This document shows positions 1 through 7,479 of a stretch of DNA of 64,000 bases, one piece after another (the stretch's first letter is position 1; every line of letters begins with the position of its first letter). Source of the stretch: Halomarina ordinaria (GTDB taxonomy: Archaea > Halobacteriota > Halobacteria > Halobacteriales > Haloarculaceae); assembly GCF_030553305.1 (NCBI RefSeq), contig NZ_JARRAH010000001.1, positions 1,054,001 to 1,118,000 of the forward strand, read 5' to 3'. Made by a program: the position numbers and the translations under genes. The notes beneath the pieces were generated by a model. The model worked only from the letters and a program-made list of their open reading frames with translations, made no database searches and was not told the DNA's origin.

Positions 1-150
1 GCCGACCGACTCGCCGCGCTCGCGGACCGGGCGTTCGGCGACCCGCTCCACCTGCTCGTCCTGCCGGGCGACCTCCACCTGCTCGAGGCGGAGGCGCTCT
101 CGGAACTCGCGGGCGCGCCCGCCGACGCGGTGGAGGAACGGACCGTCTGA
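1..150 (+). CDS. dphB: Diphthine synthase, C-terminal 49 residues (partial)
   Basis: The reading frame is open from the first base and ends with TGA at 148-150. The visible tail contains PLHLLVLPGDLHLLEAEAL followed by SELAGAP, which matches the conserved C-terminus of archaeal diphthine synthases (Pyrococcus DphB ends with a similar proline-rich LPG/LH..EAE..EIAGAP stretch). The enzyme methylates the modified histidine of elongation factor 2 using S-adenosylmethionine, a step in diphthamide formation in the cytoplasm. Only the end is present, so catalytic residues cannot be judged. It is convergent with artA, with only three bases between the stop codons. The family call rests on a short but distinctive tail. 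Confidence 0.75.
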   Translation, partial: ADRLAALADRAFGDPLHLLVLPGDLHLLEAEALSELAGAPADAVEERTV

Positions 151-153
151 GAG

Positions 154-1287
154 TCAGTCGTCGTTGGTGACGCCGCGTGGGGGACGACGACGGCGGTCGT
201 CGTCGTCGAACGAGTCGGCCAGTTCGTACTCCTTGCCGGTGAGCATGAACAGCGCGTCCTCGATGATGACGAACACCTCCGGGAGTTCCCGGACGACGAG
301 GTAGGTGATGGCGACGAGGGCGACGACCGAGAGGCTCTGGGCGAGGATGCGGTCGGCGACGAAGTACGACACCCGATAGGGGTCCTCGGCGGCGAACAGC
401 GAGAGGACGAGGTCCGGGAAGACGTGCAGGCGCTGCTGGCCGAACGTGAGGGAGATGAAGACGTTGCGCACGAGGTTCAGCGCGTAGATGACGGGGATGG
501 AGACGGCGAAGGCCTTGAACTTCCGCGAGAGGGGTGCCCGGACGGCCGCGATGGCGCCGACGAAGATGCTCATGCTCCCGACGCCCGTGCACGCGAGCAG
601 GATGGTGTAGGTGATGCGGTGGTCGCCGTCCCAGAAGACGAACGTGCTCTGGAGGTCCTCGCGGCCGACGACGGTGCCGCTCTCGACGGTGAAGTCGGCG
701 GGCTGGGTCTGGCCGAGCAACTCCATCAGGAACGCCGTCTGGGCGGTGACCGTCTCGATGAGGAACGCCCGGACGACGAACAGCGACTCCACGGGGAGGA
801 CGACGAGCCCCATCGCGGCCACCGCCCGCGAGAGGACGAACAGCGAGTCGCGCCCGTTCGCGAGGAGGTAGCCCGCGTAGAGGCTGCCGGGGACGGCCAC
901 GACGGCACCGATACCCTCGACGATACTGCGCTGGGTGACGGCGAAGTGGTGGACGAGCGTCAGCCAGAACACCCCGAAGAGCACCCACGCGCCGACCGAG
1001 AGGTAGCGCGCGCCGTCGGCCCCGCGGGTCCACGCGAGGGTCGCGCCGCCGACCGCGAGGAGCGACAGCAGCGCGGGTGTGAGGAACGCGCTCCAGTCGA
1101 ACGCGACGACGGCCGCCGTCGTCGCGGCCAGCAGGCCGACGTAGGCGAGCGGGAGCGGTCGGAGGCGGGCGTCGCGGTCGGCGGCCTCGAGGAGGGCGCC
1201 GCCGAGGAACGCCGCGACGACGAGCCACGCCAGCGGGTCCGCGAAACGGTGGGCCCACTCCAGCGCGGAGAGCAACGGACCGAACAT
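154..1287 (-). CDS. artA: Archaeosortase A (PGF-CTERM transpeptidase-like membrane enzyme)
   Basis: A 377-residue multi-spanning membrane protein of the exosortase/archaeosortase family. The predicted catalytic residues are visible: Cys233 in LLACTGVGSM, Arg274 in ALNLVRNVF and Arg313 in VADRILAQ. The spacing Cys-41-Arg-39-Arg is the same as I recall for Haloferax volcanii ArtA (C173, R214, R253), so this protein appears to have about 60 extra N-terminal residues. In the family, ArtA removes the C-terminal PGF-CTERM helix of S-layer-type proteins and links them to a lipid. Two proteins with exactly such tails are encoded directly upstream on the same strand. An ATG at 1287 with a TATA-like CCTATAC at 1311-1317 supports a short-leader or leaderless start. 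The C-terminal 35 residues are polar, acidic and arginine-rich, probably cytoplasmic. Confidence 0.93.
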   Translation of the reverse strand: MFGPLLSALEWAHRFADPLAWLVVAAFLGGALLEAADRDARLRPLPLAYVGLLAATTAAVVAFDWSAFLTPALLSLLAVGGATLAWTRGADGARYLSVGAWVLFGVFWLTLVHHFAVTQRSIVEGIGAVVAVPGSLYAGYLLANGRDSLFVLSRAVAAMGLVVLPVESLFVVRAFLIETVTAQTAFLMELLGQTQPADFTVESGTVVGREDLQSTFVFWDGDHRITYTILLACTGVGSMSIFVGAIAAVRAPLSRKFKAFAVSIPVIYALNLVRNVFISLTFGQQRLHVFPDLVLSLFAAEDPYRVSYFVADRILAQSLSVVALVAITYLVVRELPEVFVIIEDALFMLTGKEYELADSFDDDDRRRRPPRGVTNDD

Positions 1288-1310
1288 ACCAACCGATGGG
1301 CGAGAACCGG

Positions 1311-1317
1311 GTATAGG
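1311..1317 (-). promoter_or_regulatory. TATA-like element of artA
   Basis: CCTATAC on the minus strand, centred about 27 bases before the artA ATG. This is the spacing expected for a haloarchaeal leaderless transcript, and it supports the long N-terminal start chosen for artA. Confidence 0.5.
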
Positions 1318-1428
1318 TCTTGTCGTCGGTCGTAACGTGCCCGACCGCCGAGCGCTGTCGCTCGCGGGCGTAGCGTTCGAAGAAATGAAACGGGCCGGAC
1401 CGGAGTCCGGTGGTCAGTTACGGTTCAG

Positions 1429-3711
1429 TTAGTCGCGGCGGTGCGCGAGGAGCGCGGCGCCGATGAGCGCGATGAGCGCGGCGATGACGCCGAAGCCGGG
1501 ACCTTCGTTGTCCGTGGAGTCGTCGTCGTCATCGTCGTCGCTGTCGTCGGTTTCGTTGCCGTCGGTCTCGTTACCGTCGGCGTCGTCACCGTCGGTGCCG
1601 TTGTCGCCGTCGGTACCGTTGTCGTCATCGTCGTCGCCGTCGTCGGCGAGCGTGACAGTGGCGTCGGCGGTGACGGCGTCACCGTCGTCGGTGTACGGCG
1701 TGTCCTCGGCGCCGTCGGAGCTACCGAAGTCGTACTCCTCGTTGTCGTTCGTGTCCTCGTGCGCCATCGCGGTGACGCTCGCGGACTCCTCGAGCGGTTC
1801 GTCGAGGGTCACTTCAACGTTGGAGTGGGTGCCGGCGTCGAGGTAGTCGGACGCGCCGATGACGTCGCCGTCAGCGTTGTGGATGACTGCGAAGCCACCG
1901 TCGGGGAGGTCGACCGAGTCGACCGTGACGGTCTCACCGTCGCCCTCCTGGTCCGAGATGCTGACCGAGGCGGTCTCTGCGGGCTGGACGACACCGGCGA
2001 GGCCGGTGGTGCCGAGGCCGCTCGCAACGCCCTGACCGCGGACGGAGACTTCGAACTCGGTGTCAGCGGAGATGTCCGACATGTCGAACTCAGCGGCGAA
2101 GGTACCGTCCTCGCCGACCGTCGCCGTCTCCGAGAGCAGGAACGGGTTGTCGCCCGTCGCCTTCACCGTGACGTCGACCTCGACACCGGGCGCGAGGTTC
2201 GTCTCGCCGGTGATGGAGGCGTCGTCCTCAGCGTTGACGACGACCGTGTCCTCGTCGTCGACTTCCTGGGTGTCGACGTCGAGCGTCCCCTCCTCGATGG
2301 AGAAGTCCGTGCTGATGGACATGTCCTCGTCCGTGAGGGCACCGTCGCCATCGAGCATGAACGTCGCGTTGTACTCGTCGCCGGGCTCGGCGGTCGTGTC
2401 CGTCGGGTCGATGACGAAGTACATGCGGCCCTCGTCGTCCGTGACGATGTGGCCGTCGTTGGCGTCGATAGTCTTCGCGTTCTGGTTCGCGCCGGGGTTC
2501 GTCTGCTCGATGGTGATGTTCGCGTCACCGTTGAACAGCTTGTCCGTGTCGTACGAGCCGTGGATGCCCGTCGCATCCAGCTGGAAGACGAGGTAGTCCG
2601 ACTTGTCGTCTTCGGCGTTGTACGTGATGCTGTCGTCGCTGAGCGAGGCGTCCTCGACTTCCTCGAAGTCAGCGCCGTCCAGGTTCGCGTCACCCGAGGC
2701 GGTCATGGCGTCGAAGGAGTCGACGGACGCGCTGCGCAGGACGAGCGTGCCGACGTCGGTCTCCTCGACACCGCTGTCGTCACCGAATCCGACCGAGAGG
2801 TCGTAGTCGGCTGCGTCGAGCACGTCGTCGCCGCCGCCGGACGTGTTGACCCAGTCGTCACCAGCGTTGAACGAGCGGTCGTAGGTGTTGAACTCGAGGG
2901 TGACCTGGCCGTCGTCATCCTCGTCTCGAACAGTGACCGTCTCTTCGTAGCTGACATCCTCCTCGTCACCGATGGTGAGGTTGGCGGAGTCAGCGTTGCC
3001 TTCGAAGTCCACGACGATTTCAGCGACGTCGCCGCGTTCCTGCACGACGACGGACTCGTTGAAGTTCGCGTCGTCGTCGGTCTCGGCGTCGGGTTCGTAG
3101 GTGGCCGTCGCGCTCGCGTCGGTGTCGTCGACCTCGATGGTCAGTTCGTCACCGTTCTCGAGCTCGGTCGTGTTGACGAGAATCTCGCCGGTTCGACCGT
3201 CGACGGAGTACTCGACCTCGTCATCGCTGACGTTGGTCGCGTCTGCGTCGTTCTTGAAGACGTCCTGAACGTCGGCGTCCGACGACGAGATGGTCACGTC
3301 GTAGTCGCTGCGCTTCGAGTCGAGAACGAGGTGAGTGTCACCGCCGTCGTTCTCCTCGAAGTCGGCGCTCAGGTCCTGCTCGAGGAGCGAGAACTCGATG
3401 GTGTCGCCGTTACCGCGCAGTTCGTACTGCCCGGTCTCGAAGTCATCGGTGTCGATGATGACGTCGCCTTCACTGTCTGCTTCGTACTCACCCTCGAAGT
3501 CACCGTCGCCGGTGAAGAGGGTGAAGCCGTCGCCGCTGGCACCGGAGCCAGCCGCGTAGACGGCGTCCTGACCGACGAAGACTACTCCGTCGCTCATGTT
3601 GTCGTTAGCCGCAGACGCTGCTCCAGCGAACGCGATGGACCCCACGAATACGGAGAGGACCATCAGGCTTGCCAGGAACAGGCTGCGAACCTTGTTGTGT
3701 GTACCTGTCAT
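1429..3711 (-). CDS. S-layer-like surface glycoprotein with PGF-CTERM tail (larger paralogue)
   Basis: A 760-residue secreted, very acidic protein. Residues 1-34 form a haloarchaeal surface-glycoprotein signal peptide (KVRSLFLASLMVLSVFVGSI, then AASA). Residues about 35-215 form an N-terminal region absent from the neighbouring paralogue. From about 215 (RGDVAEIVVDFEG) to 510 it aligns by eye with the neighbour (BGTF/DUF7827-type surface domain), and residues about 590-690 (SVDLPDGGFAVIHNADG) fit the DUF7282-type domain. Then comes an Asp/Asn/Gly/Thr linker rich in N-X-T/S sequons, the PGF motif at 738-740, a hydrophobic helix and a basic end (HRRD): the tail recognised by ArtA, which is encoded next door. 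The role is probably cell-wall S-layer or an S-layer-associated protein; which of the two is the major S-layer protein cannot be decided here. Confidence 0.85.
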   Translation of the reverse strand: MTGTHNKVRSLFLASLMVLSVFVGSIAFAGAASAANDNMSDGVVFVGQDAVYAAGSGASGDGFTLFTGDGDFEGEYEADSEGDVIIDTDDFETGQYELRGNGDTIEFSLLEQDLSADFEENDGGDTHLVLDSKRSDYDVTISSSDADVQDVFKNDADATNVSDDEVEYSVDGRTGEILVNTTELENGDELTIEVDDTDASATATYEPDAETDDDANFNESVVVQERGDVAEIVVDFEGNADSANLTIGDEEDVSYEETVTVRDEDDDGQVTLEFNTYDRSFNAGDDWVNTSGGGDDVLDAADYDLSVGFGDDSGVEETDVGTLVLRSASVDSFDAMTASGDANLDGADFEEVEDASLSDDSITYNAEDDKSDYLVFQLDATGIHGSYDTDKLFNGDANITIEQTNPGANQNAKTIDANDGHIVTDDEGRMYFVIDPTDTTAEPGDEYNATFMLDGDGALTDEDMSISTDFSIEEGTLDVDTQEVDDEDTVVVNAEDDASITGETNLAPGVEVDVTVKATGDNPFLLSETATVGEDGTFAAEFDMSDISADTEFEVSVRGQGVASGLGTTGLAGVVQPAETASVSISDQEGDGETVTVDSVDLPDGGFAVIHNADGDVIGASDYLDAGTHSNVEVTLDEPLEESASVTAMAHEDTNDNEEYDFGSSDGAEDTPYTDDGDAVTADATVTLADDGDDDDDNGTDGDNGTDGDDADGNETDGNETDDSDDDDDDDSTDNEGPGFGVIAALIALIGAALLAHRRD

Positions 3712-4247
3712 GGTTGTGTGTCTACCATCGATGGCAGTATCGCCACCCGACCGAGCGGCCCGGTATCATGACCGCGAGAGTGGTCGGAATGGAATACTGT
3801 CATCATGGGCAGGGGTACAGGCAGAACCAACACTCATTGTTATAAATGCTTTCTGGTGAGTCAAACGCGATGACAAGGCCTCACACTCCCGAAATCAAGA
3901 CCTATAGCCTTTGTGTCGTTGCGGGGCGAACGACCGCCGAGCGGATGTCGGCCGTCTGACGTAGGACTGACGTTCCGCGCCGTAAGCCCGGATTTCCCCC
4001 GACCCAAGCGTGAGGACCGAACCGCTCGGTCGGGACTGGTCCCCCGGCCGCGGTGGCAGACCGCGTAGGGGGGAACCGGGGAGGGTGTGTCGAGTTTCGT
4101 ACACCGTCTCGGAGCGTGTAAACGAGTGCTTACGCGGCTCCCGGGAGGTCCGAACGCGCCGACTCGCGGTCGGCGTGTGAGTCGGTGAGACGCTACTGCT
4201 TCGCGCGTGAAGCCGAGAGAAAGGGAGGTCGTCGGTCGATACGCGGG
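3712..4247. other. Intergenic region between the two surface-protein genes
   Basis: A 536-base gap. The 3' side holds the promoter of the larger surface gene (TATA at 3840-3847) and its leader of roughly 100 bases. The rest (about 3890-4240) is GC-rich with no convincing gene. A 69-codon open frame on the minus strand at 3895-4104 is Arg/Pro/Ser-rich, unlike the acidic proteins around it, and I regard it as spurious. The region presumably also carries the terminator of the upstream paralogue, but I see no clear hairpin with a T-run. Confidence 0.5.
3840..3847 (-). promoter_or_regulatory. TATA box of the larger surface-glycoprotein gene
   Basis: CATTTATAAC on the minus strand contains a strong haloarchaeal TATA box. 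A start site about 25 bases downstream (near 3812) gives a 5' leader of about 100 bases before the ATG at 3711. This is unusual here because most genes in the window look leaderless. Highly expressed S-layer genes are known to have leaders. Confidence 0.6.
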
Positions 4248-5963
4248 TCAGTCGCGCCGGAGTGCGATGAGGCCGCCGGCGAGGAGCGCGACGATGGCGG
4301 CGACGGCGCCGAAGCCGGGGCCGAACTCGTCGCTCCCGCCGCCGGAGCCGTCGACGGACAGTGTCGCGCCACTGGAGACGGGGTTGTCGTCGACGACGTA
4401 GGGCGTGTCCTGTTCGCCCTCGCTCGAGACGTAGTCGAACTCCTGGTTCTCGTTCGTGTCGAGGTGCGCCATCGCGGTGATGTCGCCGCCCTGCTCGAAG
4501 GGCCGTTCGAGGCTGATCTCGACGTCCTCGTGGACGCCGGGCCGGAGGTACTCGGAGACGCCCCGGACGCTCGAAATCTCCTCGCCGTTCTGGTACGTCT
4601 CGTCGTGGATGACGACGTAGCCGCCGGTCGAGAGGTTCACCTCGTCGACGGTTACGTTCTGTCCGTCGGAGGACTGGTCGCTGAAGTCGATGGAGGCGCG
4701 TCGTCCCTCCCTGACGAGGGCGGGGACGCTCGTCTCTTCGACGCCGGAGCCGCTGACGGTCGCGGTGAACTCGGACCCGGCCTCGACGCCGGTGAGGTCG
4801 AAGGTCGTCCCCCAGTTACGGTCCTCGTCGACGGTGACCGTCTCGTCGAGGTCGACGTCGTCGGCTGTCACCCGGAGTTCCGACCCCGGTGCGACGGTGG
4901 TCGAGCCACTGAGGCTCGCGCCGGGGTCGGCGTAGGTGATGGCGGTCTCCTGGCCGTTCTCCATCTCGGTGTTGAACTCGGCCGTCCGGGGGACGACGCG
5001 GAACGACGTCGACACGCCGGCGGTCCGGTCGACGATGCCACTGGCGCTCGACACGGCGAACCGGACGTTGTACTGGTTGTTCAACTGGAGGTCGTCCGTG
5101 TCGATGATGATGAACACGACGCTGCGGGTCGAACTCACCACCAGCTTGAAGTTGTCCTCCGTCAGGGGGAGCGTCTCGCCCGTGCGCGCCCGCGAGACTG
5201 TCAGGAGGGCCACGTCGTCGTTCCCCTGACGGGCGTTCAGGAAGTCGAGGAACGCCTTCTCGAGTGACTCACCCTCCCCCTGGTTGGCGATGATGGCGCC
5301 CGTGATGCCGGAGCCGCCGAGCCGGTGGACGACCAGGTCGCCCTGAGCGATGCTGCTGGTCGCGGACGAGCGGTTGTACACCTCGTCGCGCGTGTTGAAG
5401 TCGCTCAGGTTGTACTGACCCGAGGCGGTGAGCGTACCGAAGGAGGTGGGTCCACCGTAGGTCAGTTCGAAGTTCGCCGTGTCGGCGACATCACCCCCTT
5501 CGTCCGGTCTGACCGCCAGGTCGTACTGGCCGGTCGGGAGCGGTTCGGTGGTGTTCGCGTTCCCGCCGACGTACTCCACGGTGTCGGCGTTGTTGCCGAC
5601 GCCGAAGCTCGGTCCGGGCCCCTGGGGCGTCGCGTAGGTGTTGAGCAGCACCGTCACCTGTCCGTCTAGGTTCCCGTCGCTGACGCGCAGCGTCGGGTTG
5701 TAGTTCGTCTCGTCGGAGTTGATGGTGACGTAGGCGGTGCTGACGCCGGGGAGTTCGACGTTTATCTCGGCGATGTCACCGCGCGACGCGTTGTAGTTGT
5801 TTGCCTCGAAACCGACGACGGTCGCGGTCTCGTTCTCTTCGCCTTGCTGCTGGAGGGTCGAACCCGTAGCGGAGCCGACCAGACTGACGGACCCGACGGT
5901 TACGGAGAGGACCATAAGCGTGGCCAGAAACAGGCTACGAATCCGGTTCGATGTGATTGCCAT
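4248..5963 (-). CDS. S-layer-like surface protein with PGF-CTERM tail (smaller paralogue)
   Basis: A 571-residue secreted protein. The signal peptide (NRIRSLFLATLMVLSVTVGS) is nearly the same as that of the neighbouring larger paralogue. The mature part begins almost at once with the shared domain (RGDIAEINVELPG near residue 60; LTASGQYNLSDFNTRDEV near 180), followed by the DUF7282-type domain (VDEVNLSTGGYVVIHDET near 460). The tail is GPGFG at about 548-552, a hydrophobic helix and ALRRD, an ArtA substrate signature. The acidic sequon-rich linker of the larger paralogue is replaced by a short Gly/Ser stretch (VDGSGGGSDEFGP). The pair probably arose by tandem duplication followed by loss or gain of the N-terminal domain. 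Role inferred: cell-surface structural or cell-wall-associated protein. Confidence 0.85.
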   Translation of the reverse strand: MAITSNRIRSLFLATLMVLSVTVGSVSLVGSATGSTLQQQGEENETATVVGFEANNYNASRGDIAEINVELPGVSTAYVTINSDETNYNPTLRVSDGNLDGQVTVLLNTYATPQGPGPSFGVGNNADTVEYVGGNANTTEPLPTGQYDLAVRPDEGGDVADTANFELTYGGPTSFGTLTASGQYNLSDFNTRDEVYNRSSATSSIAQGDLVVHRLGGSGITGAIIANQGEGESLEKAFLDFLNARQGNDDVALLTVSRARTGETLPLTEDNFKLVVSSTRSVVFIIIDTDDLQLNNQYNVRFAVSSASGIVDRTAGVSTSFRVVPRTAEFNTEMENGQETAITYADPGASLSGSTTVAPGSELRVTADDVDLDETVTVDEDRNWGTTFDLTGVEAGSEFTATVSGSGVEETSVPALVREGRRASIDFSDQSSDGQNVTVDEVNLSTGGYVVIHDETYQNGEEISSVRGVSEYLRPGVHEDVEISLERPFEQGGDITAMAHLDTNENQEFDYVSSEGEQDTPYVVDDNPVSSGATLSVDGSGGGSDEFGPGFGAVAAIVALLAGGLIALRRD

Positions 5964-6087
5964 GGTTGTTGGATGTACCTCGGTGCAGCGTCACTACACC
6001 CCACAGAACCGAGAACATTTCGGTTTGTATGAATGTAGTATCGTGTATACTGTCACCGGCTTCGATTGCTATGGTGCCCGCCAGCGG

Positions 6088-6096
6088 TATAAGTAA
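6088..6096 (-). promoter_or_regulatory. TATA box of the smaller surface-protein gene
   Basis: TTACTTATA on the minus strand. With initiation about 25 bases downstream, the transcript would have a leader of about 100 bases before the ATG at 5963, as for the larger paralogue. The leader region (5964-6070) is markedly AT-richer than its surroundings. Confidence 0.55.
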
Positions 6097-6222
6097 TAGT
6101 CATGTAACGTCTTGTTAGCGGATTGTCCCGACGTGCAGAACAGGTTCAGCGGTGGGTAACTTCGTGTCGGGGAACGGGGACGACAGGTTAGTGAGCTATT
6201 AACACCCGTCGGGCGGCGGGCG

Positions 6223-6996
6223 TCACTCGGCGGCGTCCGGCCAGGAGTCGAGGACCTCGACTTCGTGGCCGTCGTTCGTCCGGGTGAACGCGTAGACGTA
6301 GTCGCAGGACTCGGGGTCGCGGTAGTCCTCGGCGTGCCGGGCCGTGAGCGTCTCCCAGGCGTCCTCCAGGTCGTCGACCATGAGGGCGAAGTGGCCCCAC
6401 GCGTCGCCGAAGTCGTAGGAGCGACCGTCGTAGTTGTAGGTGAGTTCGATGGACATCGCCTCCTCGGCTGCGCCTTCCGGCTTCACGAAGTAGAGCGCGA
6501 AGTCGTCCATCTCCTCGCGTCGGACGAGGTCGAAGCCGAGTGTCCGTACGTACCAGCCGATCGCGGCGTCGGCGTCCTCGACGCGGACCATCGTGTGGTC
6601 GATGCTCCAGCGCGCACCGTGGTCGCGCTGGACGATCTCTATCTCGTGACCGTCGGGGTCGGTGACGAAGGCGTAGCGGCCCCCACAGGAGTCTGGGTCG
6701 CGGTAGTCCTCGACGCCCGCGTCCATCAGTTCCTCGTAGGCGTCGTAGACGTCGTCGACGCGGACGGCGATGTGGCCCCACGCGTCACCCATCTCGTAGG
6801 TCCGGTCGTCGTGGTTGTAGGTGAGTTCGAGGACCGCCCCCTCCTCGTGTACGTCCTCGGGCCCGAGATAGACGTTCGTGAACGTGTCCATCTCCATGCG
6901 GGCTTTCTCCTCGTAGTCGAAGTGGGTCGTGTACCAGTCGAGCGACGCGTCGAGGTCCTCGACGCGCATCATCGTGTGGTCGACGGTTGCGTCCAT
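6223..6996 (-). CDS. Tandem VOC-fold protein (glyoxalase I-like)
   Basis: A 257-residue protein made of two vicinal-oxygen-chelate half-repeats, about 1-125 and 130-257. Each begins with an HTMM/HTMVRVED motif (His metal ligand) and contains LELTYNHDDR / IELTYNYDGR, GDAWGH, and DGHEIEI / DGHEVEV, i.e. the His-Glu-His-Glu metal-ligand pattern of glyoxalase I. Related proteins isomerise the hemithioacetal of methylglyoxal. Haloarchaea use gamma-glutamylcysteine rather than glutathione, so the thiol would differ. Most haloarchaeal relatives have a single unit, so the fusion is notable. The gene stands alone, divergent from nothing nearby, and follows the small membrane-protein gene by 12 bases. 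Confidence 0.8.
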   Translation of the reverse strand: MDATVDHTMMRVEDLDASLDWYTTHFDYEEKARMEMDTFTNVYLGPEDVHEEGAVLELTYNHDDRTYEMGDAWGHIAVRVDDVYDAYEELMDAGVEDYRDPDSCGGRYAFVTDPDGHEIEIVQRDHGARWSIDHTMVRVEDADAAIGWYVRTLGFDLVRREEMDDFALYFVKPEGAAEEAMSIELTYNYDGRSYDFGDAWGHFALMVDDLEDAWETLTARHAEDYRDPESCDYVYAFTRTNDGHEVEVLDSWPDAAE

Positions 6997-7008
6997 GAGC
7001 GACCGGAC

Positions 7009-7479
7009 CTACTCCGGGGAGTCACTAATCGTTTTGTACCCGCGGACCGCCGGCCAATAGAGCCACCACGCCGCGAGCAGCAACAGGAGCGTCCCGACGG
7101 GGAGGGCCGTGTACCCCAGTCGCTGAGCGAACCCGAGGACGAGCGGGAACTGGGTCACGGCCGCGAGCGCGAGGAGGCCGCCGGTCAGCCGGGGGTCCTC
7201 GCGCCAGACCGTTCCGACGGCGGCGCTCGCGAGCGCGCAGCAGTAGAGCACCGCGCCGACGACCCACGACTGGAGGAACGTCGGGACGCCGCCACCCGTG
7301 AACGTCAGGAAGTCGGGGAGCGTCGTCAGGTGGAGCGGCGCGGTGTTGACGAGACCGAACGGGAAGACGAGCGTCGCCTCGCCCGCGACGAGGACGACCG
7401 TCCACGGCACGACGCCGAGGGCGAGGAGGACGAGGAGCCGTCGCACGGGCGAGGCGGGCGCCGACGGGGAGGCGGTCAT
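7009..7479 (-). CDS. Small haloarchaeal membrane protein (TIGR04206-like)
   Basis: A 156-residue protein with about five hydrophobic segments (near residues 12-32, 70-90, 95-115, 118-140) and few charged loops. It resembles the haloarchaeal TIGR04206 family, which has no known function; that assignment is from memory of the family and is tentative. Its ATG overlaps the TGA of the upstream DRG GTPase gene (ATGA, 7476-7479), so the two are translationally coupled. Nothing catalytic is visible. Confidence 0.65.
   Translation of the reverse strand: MTASPSAPASPVRRLLVLLALGVVPWTVVLVAGEATLVFPFGLVNTAPLHLTTLPDFLTFTGGGVPTFLQSWVVGAVLYCCALASAAVGTVWREDPRLTGGLLALAAVTQFPLVLGFAQRLGYTALPVGTLLLLLAAWWLYWPAVRGYKTISDSPE

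Noticed and set aside
1510-1660. GTC/GTCGTC trinucleotide repeats
   Set aside because: They encode the Asp-rich, sequon-containing linker of the glycoprotein and are explained by codon use rather than a separate repeat element.
1441-3771. A 776-codon open frame opposite the larger surface-glycoprotein gene
   Set aside because: Its composition (Val/Arg/Asp mixture with no domain or start signal) is the mirror of the acidic glycoprotein codons in a GC-rich genome, and the real gene has a signal peptide, domains and PGF tail.
3895-4104. A possible 69-residue protein between the two surface genes
   Set aside because: It is basic and Arg/Pro/Ser-rich, with no family resemblance and no promoter at the right distance, unlike the acidic proteins of the organism.
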